Of a stretch of 64,000 bases of DNA, positions 37,131 through 45,546 are shown in pieces (positions within the stretch are counted from its first letter, which is position 1; each line of letters starts with the position of its first letter). Origin of the DNA: Pseudomonas fulva NBRC 16637 = DSM 17717. GTDB lineage: Bacteria > Pseudomonadota > Gammaproteobacteria > Pseudomonadales > Pseudomonadaceae. The notes under the pieces were generated by a model. The model had not been told where the DNA came from. It saw only the letters and a program-made list of their open reading frames with translations, and did not search any database. The stretch is taken from assembly GCF_000730565.1 (NCBI RefSeq), contig NZ_BBIQ01000014.1:62001-126000 (forward strand). Reading direction: 5' to 3'. A program made the translations under genes and the position numbers.

Positions 37131-38511
37131 TCGATTCTACCGGGCGTTCGAAGACCGCCATCGCGGCTCCCGCGCGCTGATCGCCAGCCGCCTCGAAGTC
37201 TACCTGCCGTTTCTGGCGCCGCTCAAAGACCTGTACCCCCAGGCGGGCGTGCTGGACGTAGGCTGCGGCCGTGGCGAGTGGCTGGAAATGCTGATTCGTG
37301 AAGGCTATGACGCCAGCGGTGTGGACCTGGACGAAGGCATGCTCGAAGCCTGCCGCGAACTGGGCCTGCCGGTGCGCACCGACGATGCGCTCAACGCGCT
37401 GCGCCAGTTGCCCGATGCCAGCCTGATCGCCGTCAGCGGCTTTCATATCGCCGAGCACATTCCCTTTACCGTGCTGGAAGAAATGGTTGGCGAAGCCATG
37501 CGGGTGCTGCAACCCGGCGGCTTGCTGATCCTGGAAACGCCCAACGCTGAAAACGTGGTGGTCGGCACCAACAATTTCTTCGTCGACCCCACCCATGACC
37601 GCCCGATCCCCAGCCTGCTGCTGTCGTTCTTGACCGAGTTCAAGGGCTTTGCCCGCTCCAAGGTCCTGCGCCTGCAAGAAGCGCCGGACCTGCGCGAGCC
37701 GGAGCGCAAGCTTGGCGTGATGGACGTGTTGGCCGGCACCAGCCCGGATTACGCCGTGGTGGCGCAGAAGCAGGCACCGGCCGAAATACTGGCCGCGTTC
37801 GACGCACCGTTCGAGCAGGTGTATGGCGTAGCGCTGGACGAATTGGCCTCGCGTTATGACCAGGCCCTGGAGGGCCGGTTGAATACCCTAGAGAATCAGA
37901 TGGCAACCGAAGTACATGACCTGCTCGGCTCCCTGAAAGCCGAACAAGCCGAGCGCGTGCAATTGCTCGAGGCAGGGTTTGCGCAAGAGCGCGAGCGCTT
38001 GCAAGCCCAACTGGACAACGAGCGCGAGCATGCCCAGCACGCACTGGCCCAGGCACGCGAGCAGGCCGAACGGCTGCAACTCGAGATGAACACCTCGCTG
38101 AGCAACGCCCACCACTGGTACCTGCGCGCCACCGCGCTCGAACAGCAGTTGACAACATTCCAGAGCAGCACCGTGTGGCGCGCGACCACGCCCGTGCGCA
38201 AGCTGGGCCACCTGGTCAAGCACCCTCGCAGCGCCGCAACTACCGCCAAGCACACCCTGCGCCGTGTCGCGCCCCATGCACGGCTGTGGCTGGCGCGTCG
38301 CCCTGCCGTCGAGCGCAAGGTCAGGGCCCTGGTTCAACGCAGCCCCTGGCTTACTGGCGTGTTGCGTGACCTGTTGAAGGTGCCAGCGCCTGCAGTGCCT
38401 GTAGAGGCCAACGACCCACAGCACGGTTTGATCGACCATGCTCCATTGACCCCACGGGGGCGCCAGATCGAAAGCGCGCTCCGTGCTGCCGTGACGAAGG
38501 GCCAGAAGTAA
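37123..38511 (+). CDS. SAM-dependent methyltransferase with coiled coil (WbdD-like chain terminator)
   Basis: A 462-residue protein. The N-terminal methyltransferase has VLDVGCGRGEW (43-53) and PGGLLILETPNAEN. A long glutamine/glutamate-rich coiled coil spans about 255-345, followed by a basic tail. In E. coli O8/O9, WbdD caps the polymannose end and its coiled coil sets chain length. This protein has the methyltransferase and coil but I see no kinase domain between them. It overlaps wzt by 8 bp and the next glycosyltransferase start (TAATG) by one base. A chain-capping role is inferred. Confidence 0.8.
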   Translation: MDSRFYRAFEDRHRGSRALIASRLEVYLPFLAPLKDLYPQAGVLDVGCGRGEWLEMLIREGYDASGVDLDEGMLEACRELGLPVRTDDALNALRQLPDASLIAVSGFHIAEHIPFTVLEEMVGEAMRVLQPGGLLILETPNAENVVVGTNNFFVDPTHDRPIPSLLLSFLTEFKGFARSKVLRLQEAPDLREPERKLGVMDVLAGTSPDYAVVAQKQAPAEILAAFDAPFEQVYGVALDELASRYDQALEGRLNTLENQMATEVHDLLGSLKAEQAERVQLLEAGFAQERERLQAQLDNEREHAQHALAQAREQAERLQLEMNTSLSNAHHWYLRATALEQQLTTFQSSTVWRATTPVRKLGHLVKHPRSAATTAKHTLRRVAPHARLWLARRPAVERKVRALVQRSPWLTGVLRDLLKVPAPAVPVEANDPQHGLIDHAPLTPRGRQIESALRAAVTKGQK

Positions 38512-41036
38512 TGCGTATCGTAATTGACATGCAGGGCGCGCAGACCGAAAGCCGTTTCAGAGGGATTGGTCGGTACAGCATGGCGTTTGCCCAGAGCATC
38601 GTGCGCAACCGCGGCGAACACGAAGTCTATCTTGTGCTCAACGGCATGCTGCACGAGAGCATCGAGCCCATCCGCACCGCGTTCATCGGTTTGTTGCCGC
38701 AGAGCCATATTCGCGTGTGGTACGCCGAAGGCCCCGTCGCCGACAGCCACCCGAACAACCTGGCGCGTCGCCAGACGGCCGAACACATGCGCCAAGCCTG
38801 CATCGACGCGCTCGAGCCGGACGTGATCCACGTGACCAGCTCGGTGGAAGGCTACATCGATGACGCGGTGATCGGCAGTGCCACGCTGCACCATGATGCG
38901 CTGGTCAGCGCCACGCTCTATGACCTGATCCCGCTGGTAAGCCCCAAGCAGTACCTCGACGGCAACCCGGCCTACAAAAGCCACTACCTGGCCAAGGTCG
39001 GCGCATTCCAGCAGTACGATCTGCTGCTGTCGATCTCGGACTTCGCGCGTCAGGAAGCACTCTCCCTGCTGCCGCTGGATGAGGCGAAAGTCGTCAACGT
39101 ATCCACCGCTGCCGATGACGTGTTCTACCCGGTCACGCTCGCCCACGAAGAGCGTCTGGCGCTGCTTGAGAAATTCGGCCTGCGCGAACCGTTCGTGCTG
39201 TACACCGGTGGCGCCGACGAGCGCAAGAACCTGCCTCGCCTGATCGAGGCCTTCGCAGCCGTCAAACCCAAGCTGGGTGAGACCCAACTGGTATTCGCCG
39301 GCAAGATGCCGCAATACCACGTGGACCTGTACCGTCAGCATGCCCGTGACCAGGGGCTGGCCCCGGACGACCTGGCATTCACCGGTTTCGTCAGCGATGC
39401 CGAGCTGCGCAGCCTGTACAGCATCTGCGAGCTCTACGTATTCCCGTCCTGGCACGAAGGCTTCGGGCTGCCGCCGCTGGAGGCCATGAAATGTGGCGCG
39501 CCCGTGATCGGTGCCAACGCCTCCAGCGTACCGGAGGTCATTGGCTGGGATGAGGCAACCTTCGACCCACACGATCCAGCGGCGATTGCCAGCAAGCTCG
39601 AGCAAGCCCTGCTGGACGACGCCTTCCGCAAGGCCCTGGCCGTTCACGGGGCAGACCGCGCCGAGCATTTCTCGTGGGACCGTACAGGGCAGGCCGCCCT
39701 CGAGGCCTTCGAACACGCCTTGGCCCAGCGCCAGGCCGACCAGGCGCACATCGAGCAGCCGCGTGACCACCTGCAGCAGTTGATCGAAACCCTCAGTGCC
39801 AGTGCGCCGCTGCAAAACGGTGAGGTCAGCGTCGAGCGCCTGGCCAAGGCCGTTGATTACTCCGTGCAACCGCCTACGGATGTACCCAGCCTGTTCGTCG
39901 ACATTTCGGAGCTGTGCAAGCACGACGGCAAGAGCGGCATCCAGCGCGTGGTGCGCAGCATTCTGCTGGAATGGCTGGTCAATCCGCCTTCGACCTACAA
40001 AGTCGTACCGGTGTACACCACGCCTGCTGAGCCGTACTACCGTGAAGCGTCGGCGTTCACCGCCAAATTCCTGGGCCAGGAGCCGAACGAAGCGTTGCAG
40101 GACGAAGTCATCAGCTACCGTGCTGGCGACGTGTACCTGGGCCTGGACCTGTTGATGGATGTGCTGCCGCACAAGAAGGCCTACTTCAACGCCATGCGTG
40201 ACCACGGCGTCAGCATCCTGTTCGTGGTCTACGACTTGCTGATCCTGCAACTGCCGCACTGTTTCGTCGAAAGCCTGCACGAACACTATGCGAAATGGAT
40301 ACGGACGGTGGCTGAATACGACGGCGCCATCTGCATTTCCCAAGCCGTGGCTGATGAGCTCAATGACTGGTACCTGGAGCACATGCCTGCACGCAAGCGC
40401 CCGTTCCACATTGGCGCCTTCCACTTGGGCGCCGACCTTGACCAGTCCGTGCCATCGCTGGGCTTCCCGGAAGACCCGGCCATGCGCCTGGAAGCGCTGG
40501 AAGACAACCCTACCTTCCTGATGGTAGGTACGCTGGAACCCCGTAAAGGGCATGCACAAACGCTAGAGGCGTTTGAACAGCTATGGGCCGATGGGGTACA
40601 AGCCAATCTCGTGATAGTGGGCAAGCATGGCTGGCTGGTCGATGAACTGGCGCGCAAGCTCGAGAACCACGCCGAGCGCGGCAAGCGGCTGTTGTGGCTC
40701 TCCGGTGCCAGCGACGAATACCTGGAGCACCTGTACCAGGAGTCCGACTGCCTGGTGGCCGGCTCCTACGGTGAAGGCTTCGGCTTGCCGCTGATCGAGG
40801 CCGCGCAGCACAAACTGCCAATCATCGCCCGCGACCTTGCGGTATTCAGGGAAGTGGCCGGTGATCATGCCTGGTACTTCGAAGGCACGCACACAGAAGA
40901 AATTGCCGAGAAGATCAAGCAATGGCTGGGGTTGTTCGAAAAGGGCGAACACCCTCAATCCACCGAAATGCCATGGTTGACATGGAAAGCCAGCGCACAA
41001 CAGCTGGTGGCTGCAATCGATAAGTGCGCGTTCTAA
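38511..41036 (+). CDS. Two-domain GT4 glycosyltransferase (putative polymannosyltransferase)
   Basis: An 841-residue cytosolic enzyme with two GT-B glycosyltransferase modules. The first has YTGGADERKNL and the EX7E motif EGFGLPPLE; the second has VGTLEPRKGH and EGFGLPLIE. The layout resembles WbdA-type bifunctional mannosyltransferases that build a repeating mannan. Only GDP-mannose enzymes, not GDP-rhamnose ones, are nearby, which favours mannose as donor. The start overlaps the methyltransferase stop by one base. Confidence 0.82.
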   Translation: MRIVIDMQGAQTESRFRGIGRYSMAFAQSIVRNRGEHEVYLVLNGMLHESIEPIRTAFIGLLPQSHIRVWYAEGPVADSHPNNLARRQTAEHMRQACIDALEPDVIHVTSSVEGYIDDAVIGSATLHHDALVSATLYDLIPLVSPKQYLDGNPAYKSHYLAKVGAFQQYDLLLSISDFARQEALSLLPLDEAKVVNVSTAADDVFYPVTLAHEERLALLEKFGLREPFVLYTGGADERKNLPRLIEAFAAVKPKLGETQLVFAGKMPQYHVDLYRQHARDQGLAPDDLAFTGFVSDAELRSLYSICELYVFPSWHEGFGLPPLEAMKCGAPVIGANASSVPEVIGWDEATFDPHDPAAIASKLEQALLDDAFRKALAVHGADRAEHFSWDRTGQAALEAFEHALAQRQADQAHIEQPRDHLQQLIETLSASAPLQNGEVSVERLAKAVDYSVQPPTDVPSLFVDISELCKHDGKSGIQRVVRSILLEWLVNPPSTYKVVPVYTTPAEPYYREASAFTAKFLGQEPNEALQDEVISYRAGDVYLGLDLLMDVLPHKKAYFNAMRDHGVSILFVVYDLLILQLPHCFVESLHEHYAKWIRTVAEYDGAICISQAVADELNDWYLEHMPARKRPFHIGAFHLGADLDQSVPSLGFPEDPAMRLEALEDNPTFLMVGTLEPRKGHAQTLEAFEQLWADGVQANLVIVGKHGWLVDELARKLENHAERGKRLLWLSGASDEYLEHLYQESDCLVAGSYGEGFGLPLIEAAQHKLPIIARDLAVFREVAGDHAWYFEGTHTEEIAEKIKQWLGLFEKGEHPQSTEMPWLTWKASAQQLVAAIDKCAF

Positions 41037-41069
41037 CGCGCCTATAAAACACACACTGGGGCGTTTGCA

Positions 41070-42707
41070 ATGAGTTCAAGGTTGGGTTCCACGGGGAGGA
41101 CGGGCCTGGCGTTAGCGTTGGCTATCGCCGTCTGGTTCGTGTGGCATCATTTTCCTTCGGGGTTCATCGCCGGTACATCGTCGTACTGGCAGTCGGAAGT
41201 CGACGACGTTACGCAATACATCTCTGGCTTCCACGCGTTCTTCAGTGCGCCTTTCGGGTATCCGCTGCTGGCATTCGACAGCATCAATTACCCGCAGGGC
41301 ACGCGCGCGACGTTCATGGACACCATTCCGCTGTATGCGCTTATCCTGAAACTGGTGGTGCCCGCGTCATACGCACCGTTCAACCCCTACGGCGTGTGGG
41401 TGGGCCTAGCATTCCTGGGCCAGGCCGTGTGTGGCTGGTGGATACTGCGCGAGCTTGAGGTCAAGTCCTGGCTGGCACTGGTGGCGCTGGTGGTGTGCCT
41501 GCTGATCTTCCCGGCCTTTACAGCGCGTGTGACCCATATCTCGCTGATGACGCACTGGATCCTGCTGGCAGCCATCGCGCTCTACTTGCGTGGGCAGCGC
41601 CTGGGGCAGGTGCCCGTGGCAGGCTGGACAGCATTGTTGGTGGCCGGCTTCTACATCAACATCTACCTGTGCGTGATGGCGAGCGCCATTTATGTCGCCA
41701 ACTGGCTGGCCAAGCCACGGCACTACCGCTGGGTGGACGTGCCTCGGGCGTTGTTGCCGTTCCTGATCATCGGCGCCAGCCTATGGGTGACCGTGTTCCC
41801 CATGGACTCCACGAACGTGGCCAAGGAAACCGGTTTCGGCACGTTTTCCATGAACCTGCTGGCACCGTTTTCAGGGGGTACGTTCTTCCCCATCGAAAAC
41901 GCCGAAATGCCGGGGCAATACGAAGGCTTCAATTACCTGGGCCTGGGTGTCTTGCTGGGGTTGCTGGCCGGCCTGGTACTGGGCGGGCGCAGGGCAGTGA
42001 GGTGGGCGGCGGACAACTGGCCGCTGGTGCTGGTGATGCTTGGGCTCACCCTGTATGCACTTTCCGACAGCATCTACTGGGGCACCCACCAGGTGCTGGT
42101 GCTGCATTACCCCGCGTTCATGGAGGCCATCACTACGCAGTTCCGGGCCTCTGGCCGGTTCTTCTGGCCTGTAGGGTATGCGCTGACCATCGCGGCCATC
42201 GTATTGCTGTACCGCAGGCTGCCCAAACGCGTTTTCGCGCTGGCGATGTTGGTGTTGATCGTGGTGCAGGTGGCGGACATGTCCATCCAGCGCCACCGCT
42301 TGATCGATGGCGCCAAGCGCCCGGCAACACCAATCCTGACCCAGGCTGCGTGGGACGCCCAGATAGCCGATGGCATTCAGTATCTGTATTTCTTCCCCAA
42401 GTTCCGCTGCGGGCGCTCGGACATGATCCTCAGTACGCTGATGCCGACCATGCGGTATGCCGTCGAGCACGGGCTCAAGATCAACACCGGTTACGTGGCA
42501 CGCGCCAACTCCAACTGTGCAGTGGAAAGCACCCAGGCCGAAATTGCAGGCTCCGATGCGCGCCACTCCCTGTATGTATTCGTCAAGGGCGATTTCCCTG
42601 AAGTGGGCCAGGCGCTGGCGCTGTTCCCAGCCGACCATCAGCCCCAGTGCACCGAACTCGATTACGCCCATGTGTGCAAGTTTGATGTGGACAAGGAGCG
42701 CCACTGA
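41070..42707 (+). CDS. Polytopic membrane protein, GT-C-like (DUF6311-type)
   Basis: A 545-residue protein with about a dozen transmembrane helices and a soluble C-terminal part of about 130 residues. The first periplasmic loop has SEVDDVTQYISG, an acidic pair of the sort found in lipid-linked-sugar glycosyltransferases of the GT-C fold, and NYPQGTRATFMDTIPL follows. I recall such proteins as DUF6311. Its stop overlaps the start of a GtrB-like gene by one base, so it likely transfers the sugar that this enzyme loads on undecaprenyl phosphate. Confidence 0.7.
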   Translation: MSSRLGSTGRTGLALALAIAVWFVWHHFPSGFIAGTSSYWQSEVDDVTQYISGFHAFFSAPFGYPLLAFDSINYPQGTRATFMDTIPLYALILKLVVPASYAPFNPYGVWVGLAFLGQAVCGWWILRELEVKSWLALVALVVCLLIFPAFTARVTHISLMTHWILLAAIALYLRGQRLGQVPVAGWTALLVAGFYINIYLCVMASAIYVANWLAKPRHYRWVDVPRALLPFLIIGASLWVTVFPMDSTNVAKETGFGTFSMNLLAPFSGGTFFPIENAEMPGQYEGFNYLGLGVLLGLLAGLVLGGRRAVRWAADNWPLVLVMLGLTLYALSDSIYWGTHQVLVLHYPAFMEAITTQFRASGRFFWPVGYALTIAAIVLLYRRLPKRVFALAMLVLIVVQVADMSIQRHRLIDGAKRPATPILTQAAWDAQIADGIQYLYFFPKFRCGRSDMILSTLMPTMRYAVEHGLKINTGYVARANSNCAVESTQAEIAGSDARHSLYVFVKGDFPEVGQALALFPADHQPQCTELDYAHVCKFDVDKERH

Positions 42708-43657
42708 TGAGCCAGCCTAGGCGCTTGTTGTCGCTGATCTCACCGTTCTACAACGAAGAACGCGGTGTTTGCGCGTTCTTCGAGCGTGTGGACGCCCTGT
42801 CAAAGGCGTTGGCCGATCGCTATGACTTCGAGGTCATCGCGATCAATGACGGCAGCAGGGACCAGACCTACGAAGAACTGCTCAAGGCCCAGGCGGCTTA
42901 CCCGTACGTAACGGTCGTTGACCTGTCACGAAACTTTGGGAAAGAAGCCGCGCTTTCAGCTGGCCTGGACTTTGCGACCGGCGATGCAGTCGTGCCCATC
43001 GACTCCGACCTTCAGCATCCCCCCGAAGTGGTGCTGGAGCTCGTTGCCAAATGGGAGGAGGGCGCCGAAGTGGTGCTGGCCAAGCGCGTGGATCGGCGCA
43101 CCGACCACGCGGTGCAGAAGTTCACCGCCAACGGGTTCTACAAACTGCACAACTCCATCTCGGACATCCACATACCCGCGGACGTGGGCGATTTTCGCTT
43201 GATGGACCGCAAGGTCGTCGAGGCGCTAAAAAGGCTTCCTGAAAACCGTCGCTTCATGAAGGGGCTGTTTGCCTGGGTAGGTTTTCGCACCGCCACCATC
43301 GAATACCAGGTGGCGCCACGCAGCACCGGCAAGACCAGCTTCAACACCTGGAAACTCTGGAATTTTGCCATCGAAGGCATCACCAGCTACAGCTCGGCCC
43401 CCCTGCGCATATGGACTTACCTGGGCTGTGCGGTATCGGCCATGGCCTTTGTGTATGCGGTTTACCTGCTGATCAAGACCCTGTGCTTTGGCGCCGATAC
43501 GCCCGGTTATGCCTCGTTGATGATCACCATCCTGTTCGCCAGCGGCGTGCAGCTGATCGGCATAGGGGTGCTTGGGGAGTATGTCGGGCGGATCTTCGTG
43601 GAATCCAAGCGCCGGCCCGTGTACATCGTGCGCGAAGTGGTCAAGACCGACCGATGA
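42707..43657 (+). CDS. GT2 undecaprenyl-phosphate glycosyltransferase (GtrB-like)
   Basis: A 316-residue GT-A enzyme with two C-terminal transmembrane helices, the GtrB/dolichol-P-sugar synthase type. Visible motifs are SPFYNEERGV, the IAINDGSRD nucleotide site, the DxD segment PIDSDLQHPPEVV and the TGKTSFNTWKLW membrane entry. It moves a hexose from a nucleotide sugar to undecaprenyl phosphate on the cytosolic face. The next gene, gtrA-like, overlaps by ATGA. Confidence 0.88.
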   Translation: MSQPRRLLSLISPFYNEERGVCAFFERVDALSKALADRYDFEVIAINDGSRDQTYEELLKAQAAYPYVTVVDLSRNFGKEAALSAGLDFATGDAVVPIDSDLQHPPEVVLELVAKWEEGAEVVLAKRVDRRTDHAVQKFTANGFYKLHNSISDIHIPADVGDFRLMDRKVVEALKRLPENRRFMKGLFAWVGFRTATIEYQVAPRSTGKTSFNTWKLWNFAIEGITSYSSAPLRIWTYLGCAVSAMAFVYAVYLLIKTLCFGADTPGYASLMITILFASGVQLIGIGVLGEYVGRIFVESKRRPVYIVREVVKTDR

Positions 43658-44043
43658 TCATTCCGGGCAAGTACTACCAGTTCCTGCGTTTTGCCTTGGT
43701 CGGCGTGGCCAACACGGCGGTGCATGCCGGCGTGGTGATTTTGCTGATGGAAACCCTGGCGCCGCCGGCAGCCGTGGCCAACGCGTGTGCATTCATCGTG
43801 GCCAACCTGATGTCCTACTGCATCAACAGCCGGTTCACCTTCCGTGTGCCGATGAGTTGGCTGGGATACCGGCGCTTCTTGCTGGTCTCACTGGTGTCGC
43901 TGGGCCTGACGCTGCTCATCACCTCGTGGGTCGAATACATGGGTTGGCACTATGGCGTGGGCCTGGTGATGGTGGTCTTCATCGTGCCGGTGCTCAACTT
44001 CATGGTGATGAAGCTCTGGGCATTCGCCCCGGCCAAGTCATGA
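43654..44043 (+). CDS. GtrA-family flippase
   Basis: A 129-residue protein with four transmembrane helices and the GtrA pattern FLRFALVGVANTAVHAG near the start and SYCINSRFTF in the middle. GtrA proteins flip undecaprenyl-phosphate sugars to the periplasm. It overlaps the GtrB-like gene. With the upstream GT-C-like protein the three form a complete O-antigen side-sugar module. Confidence 0.88.
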   Translation: MIIPGKYYQFLRFALVGVANTAVHAGVVILLMETLAPPAAVANACAFIVANLMSYCINSRFTFRVPMSWLGYRRFLLVSLVSLGLTLLITSWVEYMGWHYGVGLVMVVFIVPVLNFMVMKLWAFAPAKS

Positions 44044-44110
44044 AAACGCCGCGCTGCCGCCACGCCCACCGCAATGACTATTTTTTGGAATACGTAACAG
44101 GACTCAAACT

Positions 44111-45154
44111 ATGACAATTGGCCAGCAAGAACACCTTTCGCCTGGCAGCGTACAACCTTGCGAAGATCGCGCGACCAGCATTGCGGTGGTGATCCCTTCC
44201 TACAAAGTGACCGCGCATATCCTGGGCGTCATTGCCGATATTGGCCCGGAAGTCGAGCGCATCTACGTAGTCGATGATTGCTGCCCGGAAGGCTCCGGCC
44301 GTTATGTCGAGGAACACGCCACCGACCCCCGTGTAGTGGTGCTGCGCAACCCGGAAAACCAGGGCGTGGGCGGTGCGGTCATGACCGGCTACCAGGCGGC
44401 TATCCAGGACGGCATGGACATCATCGTCAAGATCGACGGGGATGGCCAGATGGACCCAGGCCTGCTGATGAACTTCGTCACGCCCATTCTTGAGGGCACG
44501 GCCGACTACACCAAGGGCAACCGGTTCTACGACCTGGAAGAAATCCGGGCAATGCCCAAGATTCGCCTGTTCGGCAACGCTGTCCTGTCCTTCATGACCA
44601 AGTTCTCGTCCGGTTACTGGGACCTGTTCGACCCCACCAATGGCTACACGGCCATCCACCGTGACGTCGCCCGCCACCTGCCGTTCGCCAAGATCAGCCG
44701 TCGCTACTTCTTCGAGACCGACATCCTGTTCCGGCTCAATACCCTGCGCGCGGTGGTGGTAGATGTGCCCATGGACGCCAAGTACGGCGATGAAGTCAGC
44801 AACCTGAAGATTTCCAAGATCGTGGGCGAGTTTCTGGCCAAGCACGTGCGCAACTTCGGCAAGCGGATCTTCTACAACTACTACCTGCGCGACATGTCGC
44901 TGGCGTCCCTGGAGCTGCCGGCTGGCCTGCTGTTGCTGATATGGGGTCTGGTCTTCGGCCTGTCTCACTGGGCTTCGTCCATCTATACCGGCGTCGCCAA
45001 CTCTGCCGGCACCGTGATGCTGTCTGCCTTGCCGATATTCCTGGGTATCCAACTGATCCTGGCGTTCCTGGGGCAGGACATCGCCTCGGTCCCCAGAAGG
45101 CCGTTCCACCTATCGCGGTTGAAGTCCAAGTTCAAGGCAGGTAAGCGCCCATGA
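44111..45154 (+). CDS. Second GT2 polyprenyl-phosphate glycosyltransferase (DPM1-like)
   Basis: A 347-residue GT-A enzyme with two C-terminal helices. Motifs are AVVIPSYKVTAHILG, VDDCCPEGS, NQGVGGAVMTGYQAA and the metal-binding KIDGDGQMDP. It differs clearly from the first GtrB-like protein, so a different sugar is likely. It is coupled by ATGA overlap to a small EamA/SMR-like membrane protein, the probable flippase for its product. Confidence 0.87.
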   Translation: MTIGQQEHLSPGSVQPCEDRATSIAVVIPSYKVTAHILGVIADIGPEVERIYVVDDCCPEGSGRYVEEHATDPRVVVLRNPENQGVGGAVMTGYQAAIQDGMDIIVKIDGDGQMDPGLLMNFVTPILEGTADYTKGNRFYDLEEIRAMPKIRLFGNAVLSFMTKFSSGYWDLFDPTNGYTAIHRDVARHLPFAKISRRYFFETDILFRLNTLRAVVVDVPMDAKYGDEVSNLKISKIVGEFLAKHVRNFGKRIFYNYYLRDMSLASLELPAGLLLLIWGLVFGLSHWASSIYTGVANSAGTVMLSALPIFLGIQLILAFLGQDIASVPRRPFHLSRLKSKFKAGKRP

Positions 45155-45489
45155 TGTATGCCATTGCAATTCTATGCGTCGTGGGTATCGCGACCGGCCA
45201 GATCATGTTCAAGCTCAGCGCCAGTGCGCTGCAGCGCGCCGGCACCATCTTCGACCTCAAGACCCTGATGATTTTGGGCTCTGCGTTCGCACTGTACGGT
45301 GTGACCACCATCGCCTGGGTGTGGGTGCTGCAAAAGATCGAACTGGGCAAAGCCTACCCGCTGATGGCGTTGGCCTTCGTGCTGGTGCCAATCGGCAGCC
45401 ACTTCATCTTGGGTGAGCGGTTCCAGATCCAGTACTTCATCGGCGTCGCATTCATCATGTTCGGCATCGTACTGGCCGTTAAGTCCTGA
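45151..45489 (+). CDS. Four-helix EamA/SMR-like protein (ArnE-type flippase subunit)
   Basis: A 112-residue membrane protein with four helices, starting MYAIAILCVVGIATGQIMFK and containing KIELGKAYPLMALAFVLVP. This size and pattern match the ArnE/small multidrug resistance-like proteins that move undecaprenyl-phosphate sugars. Sandwiched between a DPM1-like transferase and a GT-C-like protein, it is most likely the flippase of the second module. That role is inferred. Confidence 0.75.
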   Translation: MMYAIAILCVVGIATGQIMFKLSASALQRAGTIFDLKTLMILGSAFALYGVTTIAWVWVLQKIELGKAYPLMALAFVLVPIGSHFILGERFQIQYFIGVAFIMFGIVLAVKS

Positions 45490-45546
45490 TCGGGCGCACA
45501 TGCAGCAGGTTGTGGAAATGAAGAGCAGTAGAAGGGATAGGGCAGT

